From: CAZITB01 sp964542055
GTDB taxonomy: Bacteria; Planctomycetota; Phycisphaerae; Sedimentisphaerales; CAMDDF01
Assembly (NCBI GenBank): GCA_964542055.1
Contig: CAZITB010000007.1
Span: 1-44,524 of the forward strand
Direction: 5' to 3'
DNA: 44,524 bases
Shown piece by piece: positions 16,446 to 24,091 of this stretch. Numbering within the stretch: position 1 is the stretch's first letter; every line of letters starts with the position of its first letter. Below the pieces are notes generated by a model. It was not told the origin of the DNA. It was given only the letters and a program-made list of their open reading frames with translations, and searched no databases. A program made the translations under genes and the position numbers.

Positions 16446-17432
16446 ATGAACGACAAAATACATCTGATTGCTGAATATGTACTTAGCGGTCAGCAAATAG
16501 ATCGACATCAAGCCATGACAATGGTCGACAATGCTGATAAAGGATTTATGGATTTGTTGTTTTGGGCAAACAAAATTCGTGAACAGAATTTTGGAAATAA
16601 AATCAGAGTTTGTTCAATAGTTCCCGGAAGGCTTGGCGGCTGCAATCAGGATTGTTCGTTCTGTGCCCAGTCTTCAGCAGCGAAAACACAGTTTCAGTCA
16701 CCTGAGTATCTCAGCGATGAAGAAATCTTTCAAGCCGCCAAAAAAGCAAAAGATGACAACATTCCATATTTTGGTATAGTTTATAGCGGCAAAAGCATAT
16801 CTGATTCCGAACTCCAGCGAATCGAAACATTAATAAAAAAAATTAAAAAGGAGCTTGGTATAGGAATATGCGGATCGTTTGGCATTATAAATTCCGAGCA
16901 AGCCAAAAGTCTAAAAGCTGCAGGGATGTCAAGGTATAATCACAACCTCGAAACTAGCCGTAATCATTTTTCAAAGGTAGTTACAACACACAATTATTCT
17001 GATAGAGTAGATACAATTCAAGCAGCCCAACAAGCTGGCCTTGCCATTTGTGGTGGCGGAATTTTCGGCCTTGGTGAGTCGTGGAATGATCGCATAGATA
17101 TGGCTTTTGAATTAAGGAATTTGCAGATTGATATGGTTCCGCTTAACTTTCTTCATCCAATCGAAGGAACTAAATTAGAAAAACAGGAAAAACTGCCGCC
17201 GAAAGAAATCCTCACAATAATAGCTCTGTACCGGTTTATACTTCCAAATGCAAATCTTAAAGTTGCCGGCGGAAGGGTGCTGAACCTGCGAGATATGCAA
17301 AGCTGGATTTTTGCTGCCGGGGCAACTGCTATTTTGACCGGCAATTACCTGACAACGGCAGGGCGTGAAGTAAAAGAAGATTTTCAAATGCTCCAGGATT
17401 TAGGACTTTCCCCTGAAAGGATCGATTTGTGA
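16446..17432 (+). CDS. bioB: Biotin synthase
   Basis: This radical SAM enzyme inserts sulfur into dethiobiotin, the last step of biotin synthesis. The radical SAM cluster ligands are C66, C70 and C73 in CNQDCSFCAQSS, the exact form found in BioB. Downstream motifs YNHNLETS and the GLGES/MVPLNFLHPIEGT region also fit. The length of 328 residues is normal. The ribosome-binding site GGAAGTG precedes the ATG. Other biotin genes (bioA, bioD, bioF) are not in the window. It overlaps rsmD by four bases, so it is embedded in an RNA-maturation operon. Confidence 0.95.
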   Translation: MNDKIHLIAEYVLSGQQIDRHQAMTMVDNADKGFMDLLFWANKIREQNFGNKIRVCSIVPGRLGGCNQDCSFCAQSSAAKTQFQSPEYLSDEEIFQAAKKAKDDNIPYFGIVYSGKSISDSELQRIETLIKKIKKELGIGICGSFGIINSEQAKSLKAAGMSRYNHNLETSRNHFSKVVTTHNYSDRVDTIQAAQQAGLAICGGGIFGLGESWNDRIDMAFELRNLQIDMVPLNFLHPIEGTKLEKQEKLPPKEILTIIALYRFILPNANLKVAGGRVLNLRDMQSWIFAAGATAILTGNYLTTAGREVKEDFQMLQDLGLSPERIDL

Positions 17433-18019
17433 GAGTGATAGCTGGACAACGCAGAGGTTTGAAACTTTTGCCGCCCAAAACTTCCGGCACCAGGCCAATA
17501 ACCGACCGTGTCAAAGAATCGGTTTTCAGCATTTTAAAAAATAAAGGATATCCTGAAAACAAACGAGTTGCTGATCTTTTCTGCGGCACAGGTTCTTTGG
17601 GAATCGAAGCACTTAGCAGGGAAGCCGAATTTTGCTTATTTGCAGAAAAGGATCCTCGGGTTTTAGAAATTCTAAACAAAAATCTTCAACGCGCACAATT
17701 TCTGGAAAACTCTAAACATATCCGCGCAAACGTTTTTAAAGTGGGAGCTCCGGTTGATTTCGACAAGCCTTGTTATGACCTTGTTTTTGTTGATCCGCCT
17801 TATGCATTAAGCAGAGACGTATCATTGAAATCACAATTAGGTAAACTTCTATTGCTTCTAAATGAACAGATTGTTCATAACGGTTTAGCATTGGTTAGAA
17901 CTGATCATCATGTAAACTTGCTTGACCGGTATGGAAGCCTGCAAATTATAGATGTCCGTCAATGGGGTACCATGAAAGTTTTCTTCTTTCAAAATAATGG
18001 AGAAGAAAAAGTTGAGTAA
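17429..18019 (+). CDS. rsmD: 16S rRNA (guanine-966-N2) methyltransferase RsmD
   Basis: This SAM-dependent enzyme methylates G966 of 16S rRNA during small-subunit assembly. The N-terminus MRVIAGQRRGLKLLPP and TRPITDRVKESVFSIL are standard for RsmD. The SAM-binding motif is DLFCGTGSLGIEALSR (about residues 52-67) and the catalytic motif is VDPPYA near 117. The length of 196 is normal. Translation starts at GTG 17429, overlapping the bioB stop by four bases (GTGA). Its 3' end overlaps the next gene by 23 bases. Confidence 0.94.
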   Translation: MRVIAGQRRGLKLLPPKTSGTRPITDRVKESVFSILKNKGYPENKRVADLFCGTGSLGIEALSREAEFCLFAEKDPRVLEILNKNLQRAQFLENSKHIRANVFKVGAPVDFDKPCYDLVFVDPPYALSRDVSLKSQLGKLLLLLNEQIVHNGLALVRTDHHVNLLDRYGSLQIIDVRQWGTMKVFFFQNNGEEKVE

Positions 18020-19241
18020 TCAAATCACAAATCGCCAGTTGGCATTGAGAATTGTAAAAAAATTGCGGGATAATGGTTTTCAAGCCTATTTCGCAGGCGG
18101 CTGCGTGCGTGATATGCTTTTAGGGATTCAGCCTAAAGATTACGATGTAACCACTGATGCCCATCCCGAGCAGGTTTCTGCCATATTTCCTCGAACGTTG
18201 AAAGTTGGTGCTCAATTCGGTGTGGTGATGGTAATGCAGCACAAAACAACGGTCGAAGTAGCAACATTTAGAACCGAGACCGGTTACCACGACGGCAGAC
18301 ATCCCTCAACTGTTCACTATGCAAGTATGAAAGAAGATGCCCTTAGAAGGGATTTTACGATTAACGGTTTGTATTATGATCCAATCGAAAAAAAGGTTCT
18401 CGATTATGTGAACGGGCAAGTAGATTTAAAGAAAAAAGTAATCAGGGCAATTGGTAACCCGCATAAAAGATTCGCTGAAGATTACCTAAGAATGTTGCGA
18501 GCTATTCGTTTCAGTTCAAGATTCGATTTTCACATCGAATCGGAAACTTTCAAAGCCATAAAAGAAAATGCTCCGAAAATCAACAAGATATCAAGCGAAA
18601 GAATCGCAGTTGAACTGGAAGGCATTTTAACACACCCCAACAGAAAAATTGGTACTAAACTTTTTATTGATTCTGATTTAGCTGCTTCAATATTCAAAGG
18701 TTATAATCTGGAAAAAGAATCCGAAACTATTGCACTGATTTCTAATTTGCCTAAGGATATCGATTTTGCATTAAGTCTTGCCGCCTTTTTTCTGTATGAG
18801 CCTATCAACAAAGCCTTTGACCAAATTCATGCCCTGCGGCTAAGCAGAAATCAGTTCAAACACGTCCATTTCCTTTTAGAAAACTTTTCTAAAGCTGATC
18901 AGCCCGAAATCCCACTTGCCCAGCTGAAGATATTAATGTCAGAGCCATATTTCGAAGACCTTGTCGCATTGAAAAAGGCCCACTTAAAAGCCCAGAATCT
19001 GCCTGTGAATAATTTCAATAAATTCAAGCGCCGGGTAAATGCCCTTGCAGGTAAAGAACTGAAACCCAAACCCCTGCTCAATGGTCATGAACTTATAAAC
19101 TTAGGCGCACGTCCAGGTCCCCAGGTAGGCCACCTCTCGAAAGAATTGTATATAGCCCAATTGTCTGAACATATAGAAACCCCCGATCAAGCTCAGAAAT
19201 GGGTGGAAAACTGGCTGGAAAAACATCGAAATCCTTGTTAG
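17997..19241 (+). CDS. cca: CCA tRNA nucleotidyltransferase / poly(A) polymerase family
   Basis: This class II nucleotidyltransferase adds CCA to tRNA 3' ends; close relatives are poly(A) polymerases. The catalytic head has FAGGCVRDMLLG (about residues 28-39) and KDYDVTTDA (about 42-50), where the two Asp residues bind metal. ALRRDFTINGLYYDP (near 111) and the neck region FAEDYLRMLRAIRF follow. I prefer the CCA-adding role because no other candidate is in the window and the tmRNA gene lacks an encoded CCA, but sequence alone does not exclude polymerase activity. ATG 17997 has no ribosome-binding site; TTG 18012, preceded by GGAG, is an alternative start. No HD domain is seen. Confidence 0.85.
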   Translation: MEKKKLSNQITNRQLALRIVKKLRDNGFQAYFAGGCVRDMLLGIQPKDYDVTTDAHPEQVSAIFPRTLKVGAQFGVVMVMQHKTTVEVATFRTETGYHDGRHPSTVHYASMKEDALRRDFTINGLYYDPIEKKVLDYVNGQVDLKKKVIRAIGNPHKRFAEDYLRMLRAIRFSSRFDFHIESETFKAIKENAPKINKISSERIAVELEGILTHPNRKIGTKLFIDSDLAASIFKGYNLEKESETIALISNLPKDIDFALSLAAFFLYEPINKAFDQIHALRLSRNQFKHVHFLLENFSKADQPEIPLAQLKILMSEPYFEDLVALKKAHLKAQNLPVNNFNKFKRRVNALAGKELKPKPLLNGHELINLGARPGPQVGHLSKELYIAQLSEHIETPDQAQKWVENWLEKHRNPC

Positions 19242-19574
19242 TGTGTAAGTTTTTTATCGATAAGCTTGATTTAGTTGCCCCAACTCAAAAATCGAATTCG
19301 CCCGGTTTACAGGCGAATGTTCAGTGAATTTTGGAAATATGGCGATAAGAATAAAATTGGCAGCGATTCAGAAATCCAGCTTTACAACCGAGGTAAAATC
19401 GATTATATTAACCAGACTTTATTTGCTTGTTTAGTCCGGACATGTTCAGAAGATTCGCTTTGCCGGCAATAAGAGACTAAGCCGGAATAATTGTCTATAG
19501 TGTAACAGCTCAATCACCTGCTCAGGGTGAAGCTTTTCTTGATTGGTTAAAAAAGAATACTTAAGAGGAACACA
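19242..19574. other. 333-base intergenic region without a supported gene
   Basis: A perfect 7-bp hairpin ATTCGCC/GGCGAAT lies at 19296-19302 and 19312-19318, and a shorter CCGG-containing inverted pair near 19460-19485. A 65-codon frame from TTG 19275 has no ribosome-binding site or recognisable family and is not called. The last 15 bases hold the AGAGGAAC ribosome-binding site of the next gene. Confidence 0.5.
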
Positions 19575-20975
19575 ATGAAAAAGTATGTATTGGTTGGCGT
19601 TGGCGGAAGATCTGTGATGTTTACAGATGCACTTTCGGGTCCTTATAAAGAAACTGCTCAATTGACAGCTCTTTGCGATATAAATAAAGGCAGAATGGAG
19701 CTTCGACAGGCTAAATTGGCCAAAGCAGGGATAGATGTAAAATGTTACATTTCTGATGATTTCGATCTGATGCTTGAGGAGCAAAAACCTGATACGGTGA
19801 TAGTCTGCACCAAAGACAGCATGCACGATGAGTATATCTGCCGGGCAATGGAATTCGGCTGCGATGTAATCACAGAAAAGCCCATGACCACCGATGCCGC
19901 CAAATGTCAAAAAATAGTTGATACTGTCAAGAGAACTGGCAGGAGTTTGCGGGTTACTTTCAACTATCGTTATTCTCCCCCTCGTACTCAGATCAAAAAG
20001 CTCCTGATGGACGGCATAATCGGCAAGGTCTTGAGCGTTGAATTCAAGTGGATGCTCGACACAAGCCACGGCGCAGATTATTTCCGCAGATGGCACCGCG
20101 ATAAAGCCAATTCCGGCGGATTGATGGTCCATAAATCCACTCATCATTTCGATCTGATAAACTGGTGGCTGGGCTCCAGGCCAGAATCTGTTTTCGCCAA
20201 AGGCGACAGGGTATTTTACAATGAACAGCAGGCCGCGCGCTACGGCCTGGAAGACCATTCCGAAAGATGCCTGACTTGCCCTGTAAGTGATAAATGTAAT
20301 TTCCATCTCGATATGGCTTCATACGATGTGATGAAGCAGCTATATCTCGATCAGGAAGAATACGACGGCTATGAACGTGACAGGTGTGTTTTCTCTGATG
20401 AGATCAATATCGAAGATACAATGAATCTCACCACCAAATACAAAGACGGCACCTACCTGAGCTACAGTTTAAATGCTTTTAGTCCGTGGGAAGGTTACCA
20501 TGTAGCTTTCAACGGCACAAAAGGCAGACTCGAACAGCACTGCGAAGAGTCTTCGTACATCAGCGGCGATGGCAAGGTACAGGGCGGTTTTCAGTCCGAA
20601 GGTACCTGGGTAAGGGTATATCCGCATTTCAAAACCCCATACGAAATAGAAGTCGATGAGGGCACAGGTGCTCACGGCGGCGGTGATGCCGTCATGCTAA
20701 ATGACATATTCGGCACACCCGAACCGGATCCATATAAACGAAATGCCGATTATGTTCAGGGTGCATATTCGATCCTGACCGGCATAGCAGCTAATTTATC
20801 GATGAAAGAAAAGAAAGACATTGAAATTGATGAATTGGTAACTGGCCTGCCGGAACCGAAATTCGCTGCCAACGGCGGTGATGGGAAAATTGAGTATGTA
20901 GAGGATGCAACCAGAATGAGCGGCGGAAAACCAGCAGAAGCCAATATACCAATGGATATTTCCGCGCCTCAATAA
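19575..20975 (+). CDS. Gfo/Idh/MocA family oxidoreductase
   Basis: This is an NAD(P)-dependent oxidoreductase of 466 residues, a family that mainly acts on sugars, inositols and related compounds. The Rossmann fold is shown by VGVGGRS (about residues 7-13) and the family lysine by VITEKPMT near 98-105. The substrate-binding half has SGGLMVHKSTHHFDLINWW, with the His residues expected in the active site. A four-cysteine-type cluster CLTCPVSDKC near 234-243 is an addition seen in a subset of the family, possibly a metal site. There is no signal peptide, so it is cytoplasmic. The start is backed by AGAGGAAC. It is not in an operon with sugar genes, so its substrate cannot be inferred. Confidence 0.9.
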   Translation: MKKYVLVGVGGRSVMFTDALSGPYKETAQLTALCDINKGRMELRQAKLAKAGIDVKCYISDDFDLMLEEQKPDTVIVCTKDSMHDEYICRAMEFGCDVITEKPMTTDAAKCQKIVDTVKRTGRSLRVTFNYRYSPPRTQIKKLLMDGIIGKVLSVEFKWMLDTSHGADYFRRWHRDKANSGGLMVHKSTHHFDLINWWLGSRPESVFAKGDRVFYNEQQAARYGLEDHSERCLTCPVSDKCNFHLDMASYDVMKQLYLDQEEYDGYERDRCVFSDEINIEDTMNLTTKYKDGTYLSYSLNAFSPWEGYHVAFNGTKGRLEQHCEESSYISGDGKVQGGFQSEGTWVRVYPHFKTPYEIEVDEGTGAHGGGDAVMLNDIFGTPEPDPYKRNADYVQGAYSILTGIAANLSMKEKKDIEIDELVTGLPEPKFAANGGDGKIEYVEDATRMSGGKPAEANIPMDISAPQ

Positions 20976-21017
20976 ACTGGAAATCAAATATTTGTCAGTG
21001 GACCGGATCTAAATGTT

Positions 21018-21037
21018 AACCGATCGTAATATCGGTT
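21018..21037. other. Stem-loop after the oxidoreductase gene
   Basis: AACCGAT (21018-21024) pairs perfectly with ATCGGTT (21031-21037) around CGTAAT. There is no T-run directly after it, so a terminator role is uncertain. Confidence 0.35.
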
Positions 21038-21163
21038 CAACGAGCCCGAAATCAAGGCTGGTTCTTTTAAAATTATATATGCGTGACCAGCGTTGAGTTG
21101 TTATATTGATGCGATGGCTGGGATTAAATTTCGAAGATTAAATGCATTACAAGTAACTTAAAA

Positions 21164-22147
21164 ATGACAATCTCGTTTAGATGCCCTTATTGCAAGTCTT
21201 TATGTGCCTTTGATGACAAATATAAAGGCAGGCGGGCAAAATGTCTTGCTTGTCAGAAGAAATTTATCATTCCAGAAAAGTCAGACGTTAAACCGGAAAA
21301 AGTAAAAGAAAAAAACAAAATTGCTCAAAAGCCCAAAAAGGGGTTCTACAAAGCCGTTTTCAAAGATTCATGGTCCGCGATATTTTCACAGGAAAGTATT
21401 TCTACTTTTTACCATATCGAAGTAATAACGATTGCGGCTTTGGTTCTTTATTATGCCTCAGTAACCGCCTCTACAAAGATTTCGCCGCCTACTAATCCTA
21501 TAGGTGCAATTCTTTTTCTTATTTCGGTGTTGATATTTCTATTGCTGCTTTTTATTTTATTTTGCGCGATCGGCAGAATTTTTGAAATTTATATGACATT
21601 TCTCAATGACACCGCTTGCGGAGTCGATCAGCTTCCCCCGCCTTTCGAAGATATGGAATTTCCGCTTTGGCAGCACATGTTAAAGCCTTTTTTTATCTTC
21701 GCACTTTCATTTATCGGCATTTTTTTCCCGTTGCTGATCGGGTTCGGTCTTTTTGAAGCTTTTGGCCTGGAGAAAAAGCCTCTTATTGCATTTTACACAA
21801 ATGACCCGATGATCATATTACAAGTCATCTGGGTTTTGTGTGTATTTTCTGTTCCATCAGCTTACATACATATTGCAATGACGAATGACTGGGAAGCACT
21901 TCGCCCCGATTACCTGCTAAAACCTGCTTTCAAGGCCTTTAAAGCTTACATGCTTGTATTTCTGTTGTTTGCGGGTTTGGTGCTGATGATTCATTTTCTT
22001 GACATGATGCCCCATGTGCTGGAAGGGGATGTTTATAGTATAATCCTTAAATCGGTCGCGGTTCTGGCAGCGCAGGTTTATGTTTTATGGGCAATTCGCA
22101 CAGCCGGTTTGTTCAACAGGCATTACGAATGTTACTTTAAAATCTGA
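21164..22147 (+). CDS. Zinc-ribbon multi-pass membrane protein, unrecognised
   Basis: A 327-residue protein. Residues 1-40 form a zinc ribbon (FRCPYCKSLCAFDD, then KCLACQKKF: two C-x-x-C pairs), followed by a Lys/Glu/Pro linker. Five or six hydrophobic segments lie between about 85 and 315, so the ribbon would face the cytoplasm. The layout, a short MJ0042-type zinc finger joined to a membrane domain of unknown function, is common among planctomycete hypothetical proteins. No catalytic motif is visible. The ATG has no strong ribosome-binding site (AAGTAAC). It is followed after 58 bases by msrB on the same strand, but I see no functional link. Confidence 0.75.
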   Translation: MTISFRCPYCKSLCAFDDKYKGRRAKCLACQKKFIIPEKSDVKPEKVKEKNKIAQKPKKGFYKAVFKDSWSAIFSQESISTFYHIEVITIAALVLYYASVTASTKISPPTNPIGAILFLISVLIFLLLLFILFCAIGRIFEIYMTFLNDTACGVDQLPPPFEDMEFPLWQHMLKPFFIFALSFIGIFFPLLIGFGLFEAFGLEKKPLIAFYTNDPMIILQVIWVLCVFSVPSAYIHIAMTNDWEALRPDYLLKPAFKAFKAYMLVFLLFAGLVLMIHFLDMMPHVLEGDVYSIILKSVAVLAAQVYVLWAIRTAGLFNRHYECYFKI

Positions 22148-22205
22148 AACTGAACCTTTTTTTTGACCATTTCGTATCATATAATGGGTTTGAAAGGTAA
22201 ATGAA

Positions 22206-22721
22206 ATGGATAACAGGTTTAAAGGTATAGTTGTCGTTTTTCTGGTTATTGTTTCTGTTGTAATTTTAAATTTACAGGACAATCCCGGTTTTACAGAGAC
22301 TGCGTCAATCGCGGGAGAGGAAAAAATGGAAAAAGTAGTAAAAACGGACCAGCAGTGGAGAGAGATTCTTACTCCTGAGCAGTATAGAATTTTACGGAAA
22401 AAGGGTACTGAAATGGCATGTTCAGGGCCGCATCTTGAAAACAAAGGTCAGGGTATTTACCGGTGTGTCGGATGCGGAAATCCTGTTTTTAAGTCTCAAA
22501 GCAAGTTTGAATCCGGTACCGGATGGCCCAGTTTTTTTCAACCATATACCGACCAAAGCATTGAAACTAAAGAAGACAGCTCTTACGGAATGAAAAGAAT
22601 AGAGGTTTTATGCGGCCGTTGCGGGGGGCATCTCGGGCATGTATTCAATGACGGACCTGCTCCGACTGGTTTGCGTTACTGTATAAATGGAACAGTTTTG
22701 GAATTTGAGAAAACTCAATAA
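22206..22721 (+). CDS. msrB: Peptide-methionine (R)-S-oxide reductase, exported form
   Basis: MsrB reduces methionine-R-sulfoxide in proteins. The domain (about residues 45-168) has both zinc pairs (CVGC near 80 and CGRC near 137), the SGTGWPSF motif, GHLGHVF, and the catalytic cysteine in RYCINGT near 157. Before it are about 40 extra residues with a hydrophobic N-terminal segment (residues 8-23) and no clear cleavage site, which would anchor the enzyme outside the cytoplasm. ATG 22206 has AAAGG eight bases upstream. A second in-frame ATG at 22326, just before the catalytic domain, has an even better ribosome-binding site (GGGAGAGG, five-base spacer), so a cytoplasmic form may also be made. 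Confidence 0.92.
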   Translation: MDNRFKGIVVVFLVIVSVVILNLQDNPGFTETASIAGEEKMEKVVKTDQQWREILTPEQYRILRKKGTEMACSGPHLENKGQGIYRCVGCGNPVFKSQSKFESGTGWPSFFQPYTDQSIETKEDSSYGMKRIEVLCGRCGGHLGHVFNDGPAPTGLRYCINGTVLEFEKTQ

Positions 22722-22748
22722 ATATAAATCCAACATTAAATAAAAGTG

Positions 22749-22782
22749 AAAAGGCAGTTTTTTTTTGACTGTCTTTTTTTTT
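22749..22782 (+). terminator. Intrinsic terminator after msrB
   Basis: AAAAGGCAGT (22749-22758) pairs, with one G-T wobble, with ACTGTCTTTT (22768-22777) across a T-rich loop and is followed by a T-run. Confidence 0.7.
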
Positions 22783-22822
22783 ACAATATAATAGGCCATT
22801 TATTAACTTTAGCAGGTATTTT

Positions 22823-24064
22823 ATGAAAAATTTCAAAGCCGTAAGTTTTACGGTGATCATTATAATTTTAGCAGTCAACGCGTATGGCCGAAATCCATAC
22901 ACTCAAAAAGATGTAGAACTTTATGCAGATCCTTTTGATCCTTTGTCGAAGTTTAAAACGAATTTTAAAATTTCGGCAGTTGACCCCGAAGAAATTCTTC
23001 CAGGGGGGCCCAGTAAAGATGGAATACCCTCGATAATTGATCCCAATTGGGTAAGTTACGCAGATGCTGGAACATGGTTGGAAGATAAGGAGCCGGTCAT
23101 TTCAGTTTACATAAATGGCCAAGCCAGGGCTTATCCACTGCAGATTCTAATCTGGCACGAAGCGGTCAATGATGTCGTCGGCGGGGTGCCGGTAGTTGTT
23201 ACCTTTTCTCCCTTGTCTTATAGTACTATTGTTTACGACAGGAGAGTCGGCAAGGATATTCTAACTTTCGGTATAACGGGTTATCTCAGGAAATTAAATA
23301 CAATTTTATATGACTATAAAACAGAATCTTTCTGGCAGCAGATAACAGGAAATGCAATTGTAGGTGATTTAACCGGGGCAAAATTGATACCTATTCCGTG
23401 CCAGATAATTTCCTTTGAACAATTCCAGCAAGCATATCCTGAAGGTTTGGTGTTATCAACTGATAATCAGCAATATAAAGATTACGGAACAAACCCTTAT
23501 TATAAGTTCGATAGGTTCAGACCTGATCCATACGAAGCTTATGTTGTCGAATCTAGCCGGCATTCAAGCCTGGATTATTACAGCCTGGATGGTAAAGATT
23601 ATGACCGTCAGCACGATATCGACTATGAAAAAAATTATACCGAAGAAATTTCGCCTATGGAAAGAATTCTTGTTTTCAACATTGGTGATGTTTTCTATGG
23701 ATATCCCTATTCATTTACCTTTAAACAAAAGGTCTTTAATGATGAAAAAAACGATGTGCCTTTTGTGATTTTCCATCTCGATGGTGCTGTTTCCGCAGTT
23801 GATGAACGCAACATACCATCATCAAAAGAAATAGGTTCTACCGGTATATTTGACCGAAGGGTTGATGGCGAGATACTAACCTTTTCTTATACATGGAATA
23901 CGATAATGGATCAGCCAACTAACAGCGTCTGGGATATAACCGGCCATGCCATTGCGGGTATGCTCAAAGGCAAGCGTCTAAAGCCGATTGTCCACGGGAA
24001 CTTTTTTACCTTCACATGGCTAAGTTTCCATCCCGCCACAAAATTGTATGTAGAACAGATATAG
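22823..24064 (+). CDS. Secreted DUF3179 domain protein
   Basis: A 413-residue protein with an N-terminal signal peptide (about residues 1-22), hence exported. The body matches the DUF3179 family: GGPSKDGIPSI near 53, INGQARAYPLQILIWHEAVN near 92-111, and the repeat WDITGHAIAG near the end (WQQITGNAIVG occurs earlier). The function of DUF3179 is not established. Family members I know carry a C-P-L-C motif at the position where this protein has S129-P-L-S132, so both cysteines are replaced. The gene begins 40 bases after the msrB terminator and is convergent with clpB. Confidence 0.85.
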   Translation: MKNFKAVSFTVIIIILAVNAYGRNPYTQKDVELYADPFDPLSKFKTNFKISAVDPEEILPGGPSKDGIPSIIDPNWVSYADAGTWLEDKEPVISVYINGQARAYPLQILIWHEAVNDVVGGVPVVVTFSPLSYSTIVYDRRVGKDILTFGITGYLRKLNTILYDYKTESFWQQITGNAIVGDLTGAKLIPIPCQIISFEQFQQAYPEGLVLSTDNQQYKDYGTNPYYKFDRFRPDPYEAYVVESSRHSSLDYYSLDGKDYDRQHDIDYEKNYTEEISPMERILVFNIGDVFYGYPYSFTFKQKVFNDEKNDVPFVIFHLDGAVSAVDERNIPSSKEIGSTGIFDRRVDGEILTFSYTWNTIMDQPTNSVWDITGHAIAGMLKGKRLKPIVHGNFFTFTWLSFHPATKLYVEQI

Positions 24065-24091
24065 TTGGCGTTTTAAACCGGTTTCATGTTT

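Noticed and set aside
19275..19472. 65-codon frame from TTG in the 333-base gap
   Set aside because: No ribosome-binding site and no recognisable family; probably chance.
19446..20306. 286-codon antisense frame
   Set aside because: It lies opposite the Gfo/Idh/MocA gene, whose motifs are intact; the antisense translation shows no family features.
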